NCBI GenBank assembly: GCA_002010065.2
Contig: MTMD02000008.1
Span: 330,758-394,757 of the forward strand
Length of the DNA: 64,000 nucleotides
Source: Candidatus Pyrohabitans jungbluthii
GTDB taxonomy: Archaea; Hydrothermarchaeota; Hydrothermarchaeia; Hydrothermarchaeales; BMS3B
Direction of reading: 5' to 3'
In this document: piece by piece, positions 1 through 7,349 of the stretch
How positions within the stretch are numbered: the first letter of the stretch is position 1
How the letters are laid out: every line of letters starts with the position of its first letter
Notes under the pieces: generated by a model
Told to the model about the DNA's origin: nothing
The model's input: the letters and a program-made list of their open reading frames with translations, nothing else
Database searches by the model: none
Translations under genes and position numbers: made by a program

Positions 1-554
1 ACGCGGTTATCTCAGCCGAAGACGAGGTTATGACGCGAGCTATTGAGCGCTTCCGCGGGTTAAGAATAACAAAGAATGACCCGTGGGAGACCCTCGTAGC
101 CTTCATCTGCTCCATAAACAACAACATCCCGCGAATAAGGAAGAATGTGCAGTGCCTTCTCAGCGGGGGCTGTGTATTGCCTCCGGAGCAGCTTGCCGCA
201 GCAGACTTGACCAAAGCAAAGCTGGGCTTCAGGGAGAGATACCTTAAAGCCACCGCAGCGAGAGTCGCTAACATGGACTTCAAAGCTCTTGGAAAGCTGA
301 GCTACACCGAAGCCAAGCAGGAGCTTATGAAGCTCCAGGGTGTTGGGGAGAAGGTTGCTGACTGCGTGCTCCTCTTTGGCTTCGGCTACCTTGAGGCTTT
401 TCCTGTGGATGTGTGGATAGCCCGTGCTATGCGTGCATATTATGGCATCGATAAAATTAAGGAGATGCGCCACTTTGCCCGCGAGAGGTGGCACCCCTAC
501 GAGGGCTACGCCCAGCAGTACCTCTACATGCTGGTGAGGGAGGAGAAGCCGTGA
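1..554 (+). CDS. 8-oxoguanine DNA glycosylase (OGG1-type), 5' end outside window
   Basis: Base-excision repair glycosylase/AP lyase of the HhH-GPD superfamily. The reading frame is open from base 3 with no start needed, so the gene is cut by the window edge; an internal ATG at 30 is not the true start. Counting from that ATG, the helix-hairpin-helix (LQGVGEKVADC, about 102-112) carries the expected Schiff-base lysine K108, and PVDVW carries the catalytic aspartate D127, as in OGG1. The motif NNNIPRI upstream also matches the OGG1 family. It ends 6 bp before the stop of the convergent ABC1 kinase gene. Family assignment is firm; the missing N-terminal domain cannot be judged. Confidence 0.9.
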   Translation, partial: AVISAEDEVMTRAIERFRGLRITKNDPWETLVAFICSINNNIPRIRKNVQCLLSGGCVLPPEQLAAADLTKAKLGFRERYLKATAARVANMDFKALGKLSYTEAKQELMKLQGVGEKVADCVLLFGFGYLEAFPVDVWIARAMRAYYGIDKIKEMRHFARERWHPYEGYAQQYLYMLVREEKP

Positions 555-560
555 GGGTAA

Positions 561-2222
561 CTACAACCTCCCGCTCCTCAGAATGCTGAGCAGGAGCACT
601 GTGCCCAGAACGCTGGCGAACAGAAAGCCAAGGATGCCAAAGACCGGGTATCCCAGGAAGCTTGGCCCCTTATCTGTCTGCATTATAAGCGCCGAGCCTA
701 CAACTATAGCTGAGGTTATGAGCGCGAAGGAGATGCGGTTGCTCATCACCTCAAGCTCATATATCAGCTCGCTGAAGCCGCGGTGCTGCAGGGTGAGCTT
801 GCCCTCCTCCGCGCGCCTCAGCACCGCCTCGGTAGCCGTGGGAATCCTCCTCAGCGCCTGTACCAGAGATGAAAGCTCGCGAATAAAATCTCTGGCAAGG
901 CGGCGTGGAGCTAGGCGCTGGCGTATCATCTCCTTTACGAAGGGCTTGGCGGCAATGGTGAAGTTGAACTCAGGGTTCAGCGTTCTGGCAACGCCCTCTA
1001 TTGTAACCATGCTTTTGATTAGGAAGGCGAAGTTAGGGGGCATCATTACGCGATGCTTTAGCGCAATCTCCAGCATCTCGTTGAGCAGGGCAGCGACGTT
1101 CACCTGGCTAAGCTTGGTGTCGTAGTACTCAAGGATTAAGTCTTCAATATCACTGCGGAACTCACTCAAATCGCTCTCCGGCGTTACTACCCCTATGCGC
1201 AGAAGCTGCTCCACAACGCGCTCAACATCCTTATCAACCAGCGCTATCGCTAGGTCAGCGAGCTTGTCGCGCAGCTCGCTCTCTATGCGCGCCACCATTC
1301 CAAAGTCCACCATGGCTATGCGCTCGCCTTCAAGCACCAGCAGGTTGCCCGGGTGAGGGTCTGCCTGGAAAAGCCCATCCACAAAAAACTGCTTCATGAA
1401 CGCCTGGGCGAGCCTCTCAGCGAGCAGCTCAAGGTCGTAGCCCCTGTTTTTGAGCTCCTCAACTTTGCTTATCTTCACCCCCTCAATATACTCCATGCAT
1501 AGCACCCGCTTTGTGGTGTACTCCCAGTATATCTTTGGTATCTTTATGTAGTCTATGTCAGAGAAGTTCTTTGCAAAGCGCTCCGCATTTCTCCCTTCCC
1601 GCATGAAATCCAGCTCACGGCGAATAGTCTTGGCAAACTCGTTAACTATGCCAACGAGGTTGTAGCGCCTTGCCTCGCGCACACGAGCTTCAACCAGCGA
1701 TGCAAGCTGGTACAGCAGGGAGATGTCTGATTCGATAGTCTTTGCTATATTCGGGCGCTGCACCTTGACAACGACGCTCTCCCCGCTCTTGAGCTTCGCC
1801 CTGTGAACCTGCGCCAGTGAGGCGCTGGCTATGGGCTTGCGCTCAAAGTAAGCAAAAACCTCCTCTAAGCTCTTACCAAGCTCCTGCTCCACTACACCCT
1901 TTACTTCATCGAAGCTCAACGGCAGCGCTTCATCCTGAAGCTTGCTCAGCTCGTCGATATACTCCTTGGGTATTAAGTCTGGGCGAGTGCTCAGAATCTG
2001 CCCTAGCTTTATGTAGGTAGCGCCCAGCTCCTCCAGGATAAGGCGCACCTTCTCAGGCGTTGTAAGCCCCTCTATCTCCTCCGGGAAGAGCCTTCTCTTA
2101 AAGGGTATGTAGGAGTAGAGACCAGCGCGTTTTAGTACAATATCGAAGCCATACTTGCTGACAACACCTACTATCTCACGCAGCCTGGCTACGTTGCCTA
2201 TACCTCGCCTTCTGTGTAGCAT
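561..2222 (-). CDS. ABC1/AarF/UbiB-family atypical protein kinase-like protein
   Basis: Membrane-anchored UbiB/ADCK-type kinase-like protein, 553 aa from the chosen ATG. Visible hallmarks in order: the KxGQ-type motif KLGQILSTRPDLIP near residue 72, the Ala-loop SASLAQVH, VVKVQRP with the ATP-binding lysine, DPHPGNLL and VDFGM. Two hydrophobic helices lie at the C-terminus. The ORF could extend to 2249, but the ATG at 2222 begins one base after the stop of the upstream phasin-like gene, so that start is preferred and the two genes are probably co-translated. In archaea the substrate is unknown; a role in isoprenoid lipid or quinone biology is inference from bacterial and mitochondrial relatives. 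Confidence 0.9.
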   Translation of the reverse strand: MLHRRRGIGNVARLREIVGVVSKYGFDIVLKRAGLYSYIPFKRRLFPEEIEGLTTPEKVRLILEELGATYIKLGQILSTRPDLIPKEYIDELSKLQDEALPLSFDEVKGVVEQELGKSLEEVFAYFERKPIASASLAQVHRAKLKSGESVVVKVQRPNIAKTIESDISLLYQLASLVEARVREARRYNLVGIVNEFAKTIRRELDFMREGRNAERFAKNFSDIDYIKIPKIYWEYTTKRVLCMEYIEGVKISKVEELKNRGYDLELLAERLAQAFMKQFFVDGLFQADPHPGNLLVLEGERIAMVDFGMVARIESELRDKLADLAIALVDKDVERVVEQLLRIGVVTPESDLSEFRSDIEDLILEYYDTKLSQVNVAALLNEMLEIALKHRVMMPPNFAFLIKSMVTIEGVARTLNPEFNFTIAAKPFVKEMIRQRLAPRRLARDFIRELSSLVQALRRIPTATEAVLRRAEEGKLTLQHRGFSELIYELEVMSNRISFALITSAIVVGSALIMQTDKGPSFLGYPVFGILGFLFASVLGTVLLLSILRSGRL

Positions 2223-2223
2223 A

Positions 2224-2535
2224 CTACTTCTCGCCAGCCAGCTTGGCAATGGTGCGCTCGAGCTTTTCTATCTTCTTGCTCAGCTTTTCCACGTCCTTCT
2301 TGGAGGCGACACCTGTTTTAGCTAAAGCCTTCTCAACCTCCTCCGCGACTCTCTTCTGAAGCTCCTTCTTCTGCTTCTCCCGCTCAGCGAGAAGCTCTCT
2401 CACGAGGGCCTTGCCCTCCTCCCTGCTCAGCTCCCCCTTCTTCTCAAGCTCCGCCACAAACTCGCGGAGTTTCTCCTCTGTTATGGCAGCAAGACCTATT
2501 CCCAGAAGTAGAGCTTTCTTTATCAAATCCTTCAC
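2224..2535 (-). CDS. Phasin-like coiled-coil protein
   Basis: Small 103-aa protein. It has a short hydrophobic N-terminal helix (about residues 5-18) followed by a highly charged, Lys/Glu-rich heptad region to the C-terminus, typical of phasin-superfamily (poly-granule-associated-like) proteins that sit upstream of ABC1 kinase genes. It ends one base before the kinase ATG, so the pair forms an operon and may act as a complex at the membrane. No catalytic motif is visible. Function is inferred from context only. Confidence 0.65.
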   Translation of the reverse strand: MKDLIKKALLLGIGLAAITEEKLREFVAELEKKGELSREEGKALVRELLAEREKQKKELQKRVAEEVEKALAKTGVASKKDVEKLSKKIEKLERTIAKLAGEK

Positions 2536-2594
2536 ACCAAATCCCTCCTAGTGTAATATGGGCACGGAGGATAAAAAAGTTTGTCATGATAGGA

Positions 2595-2625
2595 ACTTCG
2601 TTACCCTATCGCCTATCGGCGAGAC
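2595..2625. repeat. Dispersed copy of the 37-bp hairpin repeat
   Basis: Begins ACTTCGTTACCCTATCG, almost identical to the start of the tandem repeat units at 3310-3417. It has a different small hairpin (CGCC-TATC-GGCG) in the position where those units have CGTGC-TTC-GCACG. Confidence 0.5.
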
Positions 2626-2639
2626 CTCCTGCTACCATA

Positions 2640-2653
2640 GATTCAAGTTTGAA
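2640..2653. promoter_or_regulatory. 6-bp inverted repeat near gene end
   Basis: ATTCAA-GT-TTGAAT, directly beyond the stop codon of the small winged-helix gene. It could be an operator or weak terminator; the stem is AT-rich and no T-tract follows. Confidence 0.25.
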
Positions 2654-2655
2654 TG

Positions 2656-2877
2656 TCAGGAGATCAGGCAGTAGTGGTTCACCCCGTTTATCTTAACCTT
2701 TCGCAGGTACCTGTAGAGCATGTGGTAGTAGATGAACATCTTTATGTGCCCTTCGTTAACTTTATACCCTCTCTCCGCCAGCCTCTCTGCTATTGTGCGC
2801 CCATCCACCACTTCACCAGGCTTAATGACCTCTAAAATCGCCCTAACCTTATTCGCGGTGTTCCCGAACTTCCTCAC
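2656..2877 (-). CDS. Small winged-helix protein, function unknown
   Basis: 73-aa basic protein with a predicted winged-helix fold: VVDGRTIAERLAERG followed by a recognition-like helix and a C-terminal wing ending in VNHYCLIS. The start is GTG at 2877, chosen because a near-perfect Shine-Dalgarno (GGAGGTGAT) lies 8 bases upstream. It overlaps the 3' end of the 38-aa membrane peptide gene by 29 bp, so the two are translationally coupled. Probably a local DNA-binding regulator; the target is unknown. I do not recognise the family by name. Confidence 0.6.
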   Translation of the reverse strand: MRKFGNTANKVRAILEVIKPGEVVDGRTIAERLAERGYKVNEGHIKMFIYYHMLYRYLRKVKINGVNHYCLIS

Positions 2878-2965
2878 CTTTCATCACCTCCTTCAGGTAT
2901 AAGTCGAGGGCTACCCCGAGAGCAATGCTTGCCCCGGCGAAGAGCGCAGTTATGATTATGTCCAT
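2849..2965 (-). CDS. 38-aa single-pass membrane peptide
   Basis: Short ORF (MDIIITALFAGASIALGVAL, then a charged tail). One hydrophobic segment spans residues 2-20. An SD-like AAAGGTGATGA precedes the ATG, and an AT-rich TATA-like stretch lies farther upstream (around 2980-3010). Its 3' end contains the SD of the winged-helix gene and overlaps that gene's start by 29 bp. The arrangement suggests a two-gene operon of a membrane peptide plus a DNA-binding protein. No homologue recognised. Confidence 0.5.
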   Translation of the reverse strand: MDIIITALFAGASIALGVALDLYLKEVMKGEEVREHRE

Positions 2966-3208
2966 TCTCATCACCTTTTGATAAAATATAGTAGTACCCA
3001 TAATATTTATTATTTTTCCAGCAATAATGGATGTTTTAATAATAATTGGCGTTTAATTGGTCGCTTTAATGTTCACAAATGTTTATATTCGTGTATTATT
3101 GTAAAACAAGCCAATACCTCTTTTTGCGCTTTAGTCCACATCTACGAAATATAAAAATTCATGGCCGTTATGTTTCGAAAAGTTTCTCTGTGGTCATTTC
3201 CATAATAT

Positions 3209-3227
3209 ATGCCAGATTTATTGGCAT
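3209..3227. repeat. Inverted repeat ATGCCA-N7-TGGCAT
   Basis: Perfect 6-bp arms around a 7-base AT loop, in the gene-free region upstream of the PfkB gene. Candidate operator or small hairpin. Confidence 0.4.
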
Positions 3228-3271
3228 TTGGTCAAATCATGGTAATCAATGCGTCATTACACAGCTACCTC

Positions 3272-3294
3272 GCCAAAATCGTAGGTATTTTGGC
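3272..3294. repeat. Inverted repeat GCCAAAAT-N7-ATTTTGGC
   Basis: Perfect 8-bp arms around a 7-base loop, 16 bp before the tandem repeat array. Candidate operator or RNA hairpin. Confidence 0.45.
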
Positions 3295-3309
3295 TACTTC
3301 ATTCCAGGT

Positions 3310-3417
3310 ACTTCGTCACCCTATCGTGCTTCGCACGAAACGGGTAACTTCGTCACACCGGAAGCTTCGCGAGACGGGTAACTTCGTCACCCTATCGTGC
3401 TTCGCACGAGACGGGTA
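3310..3417. repeat. Three tandem 34-37 bp units with internal hairpins
   Basis: Units at 3310-3346, 3347-3380 and 3381-3417. Each starts ACTTCGTCAC and ends ACGGGTA. Units 1 and 3 differ by one base and contain the hairpin CGTGC-TTC-GCACG. Unit 2 is 34 bp and carries a different GAAGCTTC centre. No spacers separate the units, so this is not a CRISPR array. The block ends 42 bp before the PfkB start codon. A fourth, diverged copy lies at 2595. Confidence 0.8.
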
Positions 3418-3459
3418 ACCCCCAGTAAAAAATTTATTCCCCGCCAGCCTGGTTATACC

Positions 3460-4386
3460 ATGGACATCGTTGCGATAGGGCATGCCAGCGTCGACTTGGT
3501 TAGAATCTCCGGCAAGGAGAAGAATCAGCTTGGTGGAGCAGCGGTTTACTCCGCGCTTGCAGCTAAAATCTTTTCTCGCGCTGGCGTTGTAACCCGCGTT
3601 GGTACCGACTTTCCCGGTGAGTTTTATTCCCTGCTCAGAAAGGCAGGAGTTGACACCTCTGGAATAAAGCAGGTTCAGGGAAAAAGCACAAGCTTTGAGA
3701 TTGAGTACGACGATAATGGGCAGGCGCACTACAAAAGCTACAATCTCGGAGTGGGCATACACATTCGCCCCAAGGACATACCCAGGAGCTACCTCACCGC
3801 CAAGGCATTTCACATCGCTCCTATGGCTGCGAGCAAGCAGCACTCGTTTGTCAGCTACCTCAGGGAGCACACTTACAGCTTAATTTCCCTCAACACCCAT
3901 GTGGCGTACTTCCAGAGGTATAAAAAGGAGCTTCTCGACCTCATAGGTGAGGTAGATATATTTACGATAAACGACGACGAAGCTATGCGCTTAACCGGTA
4001 CGCGCAGCCTTGAACACGCGATAAACGCCCTGAAAAAGCTCAAGCACAGCATTATCGTCGTGACGATGGGGGTTTACGGCAGCATAATACTCGAGCACGG
4101 AGAGGTCAGCTTCTCGCCTTCAGTGATTCAGCGGCGCATCGTGGATTTAACTGGCTGCGGCGATGCCTTTGCCGGCTCATTTCTGGCGAGCTACCTCAAG
4201 ACAGAGAACGCCGTGAAGGCTGCGAACATCGCAAATAGCGTCGCTGCGATAAACGCCAGCGACTGGAATTTCAGGGCACTCGCCAGGCTCTCCTTCCCCA
4301 GTTTAGAGGCATTTCAGGAGTTCGTCGTGGCGAGGCAGCGCAGGCTGAGCAAAAATCAGCGCAGCTTGGAGCACTTTCTGGGATAG
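3460..4386 (+). CDS. PfkB-family carbohydrate/nucleoside kinase
   Basis: 308-aa ribokinase-fold sugar kinase. The N-terminal GHASVDLV and GGAAVYSALAAKIF match the family's substrate and lid region. DLTGCGDAFAGSFLA near residue 230 is the second PfkB signature with the anion hole and catalytic aspartate. The ATG at 3460 is chosen over upstream codons because homologues start at this strand (MDIVAIGHASVDL) and the longer ORF merely runs through the repeat array. An AT-rich stretch (around 3427-3436) may be the TATA box, giving a nearly leaderless mRNA. The substrate cannot be told from sequence. It abuts the convergent hypF gene without a gap. Confidence 0.88.
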   Translation: MDIVAIGHASVDLVRISGKEKNQLGGAAVYSALAAKIFSRAGVVTRVGTDFPGEFYSLLRKAGVDTSGIKQVQGKSTSFEIEYDDNGQAHYKSYNLGVGIHIRPKDIPRSYLTAKAFHIAPMAASKQHSFVSYLREHTYSLISLNTHVAYFQRYKKELLDLIGEVDIFTINDDEAMRLTGTRSLEHAINALKKLKHSIIVVTMGVYGSIILEHGEVSFSPSVIQRRIVDLTGCGDAFAGSFLASYLKTENAVKAANIANSVAAINASDWNFRALARLSFPSLEAFQEFVVARQRRLSKNQRSLEHFLG

Positions 4387-6660
4387 CTATCTCCCCTCTT
4401 CTATCCGCTTTGCCGCTATGTAGCACTGCCCCAAGGCGATGCCTCCATCTCCCGGCGGGACTACGCGATGCTGTACAAGCGTAAATCCTTCTCTCTCCAC
4501 CACCTTCTTTATCCTTCTCACAATCGCGTCGTTGTAGGCAACGCCTCCGGTAACGCCTATCTTCTCCACGCCCTGCCGCTCAGCAGCAGCCACAGCAAGC
4601 ATGGCAATACCCTCAGCGAGCGCTGCTTGAGCGCTTGCGGCTATATCCTCTCGTCGCTCGCCTTCGCGCAGGTACTCCAAGGCTTTTGCAACGACGCCGC
4701 TTGTGTTGAGAACCTCGGAGCCACCTTCTCTCTTTATCTCCACAGGCATCTCCAGCTCAGCCTTGCCCTTCACAGCAAACGCTTCCAGCTTAATCGCCGG
4801 CTCGCCCTCATAGGTTCTCTTTCTGCAAACCCCAAGAAGCGCAGCTATTGCATCGAGCACCCTGCCCATACTTGAGGTCTCCACAACGTTAAAGCCCCGC
4901 TCAAGCTGTCTCACCACAACATTAGCCTCGCCCTCGCGCATCCCCAGGCTTGAAAGAAGCCCGATAAGCTCCTCTCTGGAGTAACGGGGGTGTAACATGC
5001 CCGCGAGCATGCGCAGAGGATAGCGAGTTGCTAGGTCTCCACCTGGAGCGGGGTTGTACTCCAGATGTGCCTCCCTGGAAAATTCATATCCTGAGCAGTA
5101 GAGCACCTCACCCCCCCAGGCACTGCCATCTTCGCCATAACCAAAGCCGTCTATAGCGATGCCCACAAGCTCCTCCTCGCCACTCTCAGCCATAAGCGCA
5201 GCGATATGAGCGTGGTGATGCTGCACCTGCATTATCTCGCAACCATAGAGCGAGGCGAGCTCCTCCGCAAGCTTAGAGGTGGCAAACTCCGGGTGAAGGT
5301 CACGAGCTATGCAGGCGAGTTCGTCCACCCTATTTAGCTCCATAAGGGTGGAGCACGCCTGCCTGAGAAACTCAAGCGTTGGGAGCTTCTTTGTATCGCC
5401 GATGTACTGGGTAAGAAAGGCACGTTTGCCGGAGAGCACGCAGCCGGCGACATTCTCCTCGGCGCCAAGAGCGATAATTGCACCTTCAAATTCTATATTA
5501 AGCTCTATGGGTAGAGGAACGTATCCCCGGGAGCGGCGCAAATATGCGGTGCTACCCGCCACCAGCTTGAGCACGCTGTCGTCAATGCGATTGCGAATCC
5601 TGCGATTGTGCACCAGAGAGTAGTCTTGGTAGCCGAGGCTCAGCACATCCTCACGGGTAATCGCCATTGGCTCTCCCGGCACATTGGCGGAGGTCATAAT
5701 AAAAGCTGGCTCCTTCGAATAGTGGAAGAGGAGGTGGTGTACCCCCGTATAGGGAAGCATAATCCCCACATTGCTGAGCCCTGGTGCCACAAGTGGTGAA
5801 AGAGGCGAATCCTCACGCCTGCGCAGGAGTACTATTGGGCGCTGGGCACTGAGAAGGAGCTTCTCCTCCACCTCGCTAATGTGGGCAAATAGCCTCGCCG
5901 CCTCTATATCGCGTGCCATTATTGCAAAGGGCTTCTCAGGCCTGCGCGAAGTTCTGCGGAGCCTCTCTATCGGCTCGTCCTCCGTAACCTTCGCCGCTAA
6001 GTGAGTGCCTCCCAAGCCCATTATCGCCACTATATACCCTTCATCAAGAAGCCTGGCAGCCTCACGTATGACATCGCTAACCTCAACCCTATTTTCGCCC
6101 TCATAAAGCTCATAGCTGGGGCCGCATTTCGGGCAGGCTATGGGTTCAGCATGAAAGCGCCTGTCTTCTGGATTACGGTATTCCCGGGCGCACGCATCGC
6201 ACATGCTAAAGTCGCGCATCGTCGTGTTCTCCCTGTCGTAGGGCAGAGCCTCAATAATCGCAAACCTGGGACCGCAGTCTGTGCACACTGTGAAGGGGTA
6301 CATGTAGCGCCTATCGCCGGGGTCGAACATCTCCTTTAAGCAAGCGTCGCAAATCGCAACATCCGGCGGTATTACGGAGCCCTCGCCACCCTCCTGCGAG
6401 CTTTCAAGCACCAGAAAATCATCATAGTGATCCTTATCGCCTGCCGGAAGCTCCTCTATGGAATGAATCTCCGCCAGGGGTGGAAGCTCCTCTCGAAGGC
6501 GATTGATAAAGCGCGCCACATCGCCAATCGCAAGAATCTCAACGCTGTTTCCACGGTTGCGAACGTAGCCACGGATTCCCAGACGCTTGGCTATGCGGTA
6601 AACGAAGGGTCTGAAGCCCACGCCCTGCACAACGCCACGGATAAGAAGGCGCTTCTTCAT
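4387..6660 (-). CDS. hypF: Carbamoyltransferase HypF, [NiFe]-hydrogenase maturation
   Basis: 757 aa, normal HypF length, acting in the cytoplasm to make the thiocarbamate from carbamoyl phosphate that HypE turns into cyanide ligands. Domains in order: acylphosphatase (GVVQGVGFRPFVYRIAKRLG at about 9-28); two zinc-finger pairs with CxxC motifs (about 105-185); a YrdC-like domain (about 195-375); and a Kae1-like carbamoyltransferase domain with the metal-binding VQHHHAHIAALM. No other hyp or hydrogenase genes are in the window, so the partner genes must lie elsewhere. Its presence implies a [NiFe]-hydrogenase in the organism. Confidence 0.96.
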   Translation of the reverse strand: MKKRLLIRGVVQGVGFRPFVYRIAKRLGIRGYVRNRGNSVEILAIGDVARFINRLREELPPLAEIHSIEELPAGDKDHYDDFLVLESSQEGGEGSVIPPDVAICDACLKEMFDPGDRRYMYPFTVCTDCGPRFAIIEALPYDRENTTMRDFSMCDACAREYRNPEDRRFHAEPIACPKCGPSYELYEGENRVEVSDVIREAARLLDEGYIVAIMGLGGTHLAAKVTEDEPIERLRRTSRRPEKPFAIMARDIEAARLFAHISEVEEKLLLSAQRPIVLLRRREDSPLSPLVAPGLSNVGIMLPYTGVHHLLFHYSKEPAFIMTSANVPGEPMAITREDVLSLGYQDYSLVHNRRIRNRIDDSVLKLVAGSTAYLRRSRGYVPLPIELNIEFEGAIIALGAEENVAGCVLSGKRAFLTQYIGDTKKLPTLEFLRQACSTLMELNRVDELACIARDLHPEFATSKLAEELASLYGCEIMQVQHHHAHIAALMAESGEEELVGIAIDGFGYGEDGSAWGGEVLYCSGYEFSREAHLEYNPAPGGDLATRYPLRMLAGMLHPRYSREELIGLLSSLGMREGEANVVVRQLERGFNVVETSSMGRVLDAIAALLGVCRKRTYEGEPAIKLEAFAVKGKAELEMPVEIKREGGSEVLNTSGVVAKALEYLREGERREDIAASAQAALAEGIAMLAVAAAERQGVEKIGVTGGVAYNDAIVRRIKKVVEREGFTLVQHRVVPPGDGGIALGQCYIAAKRIEEGR

Positions 6661-6699
6661 TGGTAAGAGTATTGGCGGCGTTGCTTAAAGGCTTTGCCT

Positions 6700-7305
6700 C
6701 TATTTTTCCTGCTTCCTGCCTTTCATAAAGGCATAGGTGTAGAAGATTCGCTCCAGCGCTGTGGAGTGGGAAAGCAATGCAACGAATGCCAGCGCGTAAT
6801 ATAGTGCACGTTCTGCTTCCATAAAGCCAGCAAGGCTAGCGGCAAGGGCGACGATAATTATTATAAGCCTCTCGGCGCGCTCCCCTAAACCAACGTCGCA
6901 GCGCGGAATGAAGAGCTCCGCCCTTGCACGAGTATAGCTCACCATGAAGCTGCCGAGAAGCGCGAGGAAGGCGAGCAGGTAGTGGCTCTCGAGATACAGC
7001 GCAATACCAATTATAACCGCAGCATCTGCATACCTGTCCAGGGTCGCGTCGAAAAAGGCGCCGAAGTCGCTAACGCGTTGCGTTAACCTCGCAACAGCGC
7101 CGTCAATGACATCGAAGAAGCCTGTGAGCAGAAGAAGTACAAAGGCAAGGTCGAGACGCTTGGCTGCAAGGGCAAAGGCAGTGGCAACGCTTGCAAGCAA
7201 ACCAAAGATAGTTAGAAGATTGGGTGCTATACCAAGCGCTGCGAATAGCCTGGCGATTGGTACGATGAAGATATTTGCAGTGCTTCTAAAACGGGCGCTC
7301 AGCAT
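6700..7305 (-). CDS. CDP-alcohol phosphatidyltransferase, archaetidylinositol-phosphate-synthase type
   Basis: 201-aa integral membrane enzyme of phospholipid synthesis. The diagnostic DG(x)2AR(x)8G(x)3D(x)3D motif is complete: D68, G69, A72, R73, G82, D86, D90. Several hydrophobic helices follow. Its length and the sequence around the motif resemble archaeal archaetidylinositol phosphate synthases, which join CDP-archaeol to inositol phosphate; that specificity is inference. It is divergent from the dihydropteroate synthase-like gene, with only 44 bp between the two starts, so the promoters must overlap. Confidence 0.85.
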   Translation of the reverse strand: MLSARFRSTANIFIVPIARLFAALGIAPNLLTIFGLLASVATAFALAAKRLDLAFVLLLLTGFFDVIDGAVARLTQRVSDFGAFFDATLDRYADAAVIIGIALYLESHYLLAFLALLGSFMVSYTRARAELFIPRCDVGLGERAERLIIIIVALAASLAGFMEAERALYYALAFVALLSHSTALERIFYTYAFMKGRKQEK

Positions 7306-7349
7306 GCTTGGATTTAAAACCTTTACTCGTTAAAATACTTATCGCGGAT

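Larger units (their letters stand above)
2966..3459. other. AT-rich intergenic region with hairpins and tandem repeats
   Basis: 494 bp between divergent genes with no convincing coding sequence. It holds AT-rich promoter-like stretches around 2990-3080, two perfect inverted repeats (3209-3227 and 3272-3294) and a three-unit tandem repeat (3310-3417). The two short plus-strand ORFs that cover it are shadows of this repeat. Confidence 0.6.

Noticed and set aside
3165..3185. TTTCGAAAAGTTTC as a regulon box
   Set aside because: The second arm is missing and no TATA follows at the right distance.
3310..3417. CRISPR array
   Set aside because: Units are contiguous without spacers, only three copies, and no cas genes are near.
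3079..3418. Two plus-strand ORFs of 100 and 69 aa
   Set aside because: They consist of AT-rich intergenic DNA and the repeat array; no start signals or protein-like pattern.
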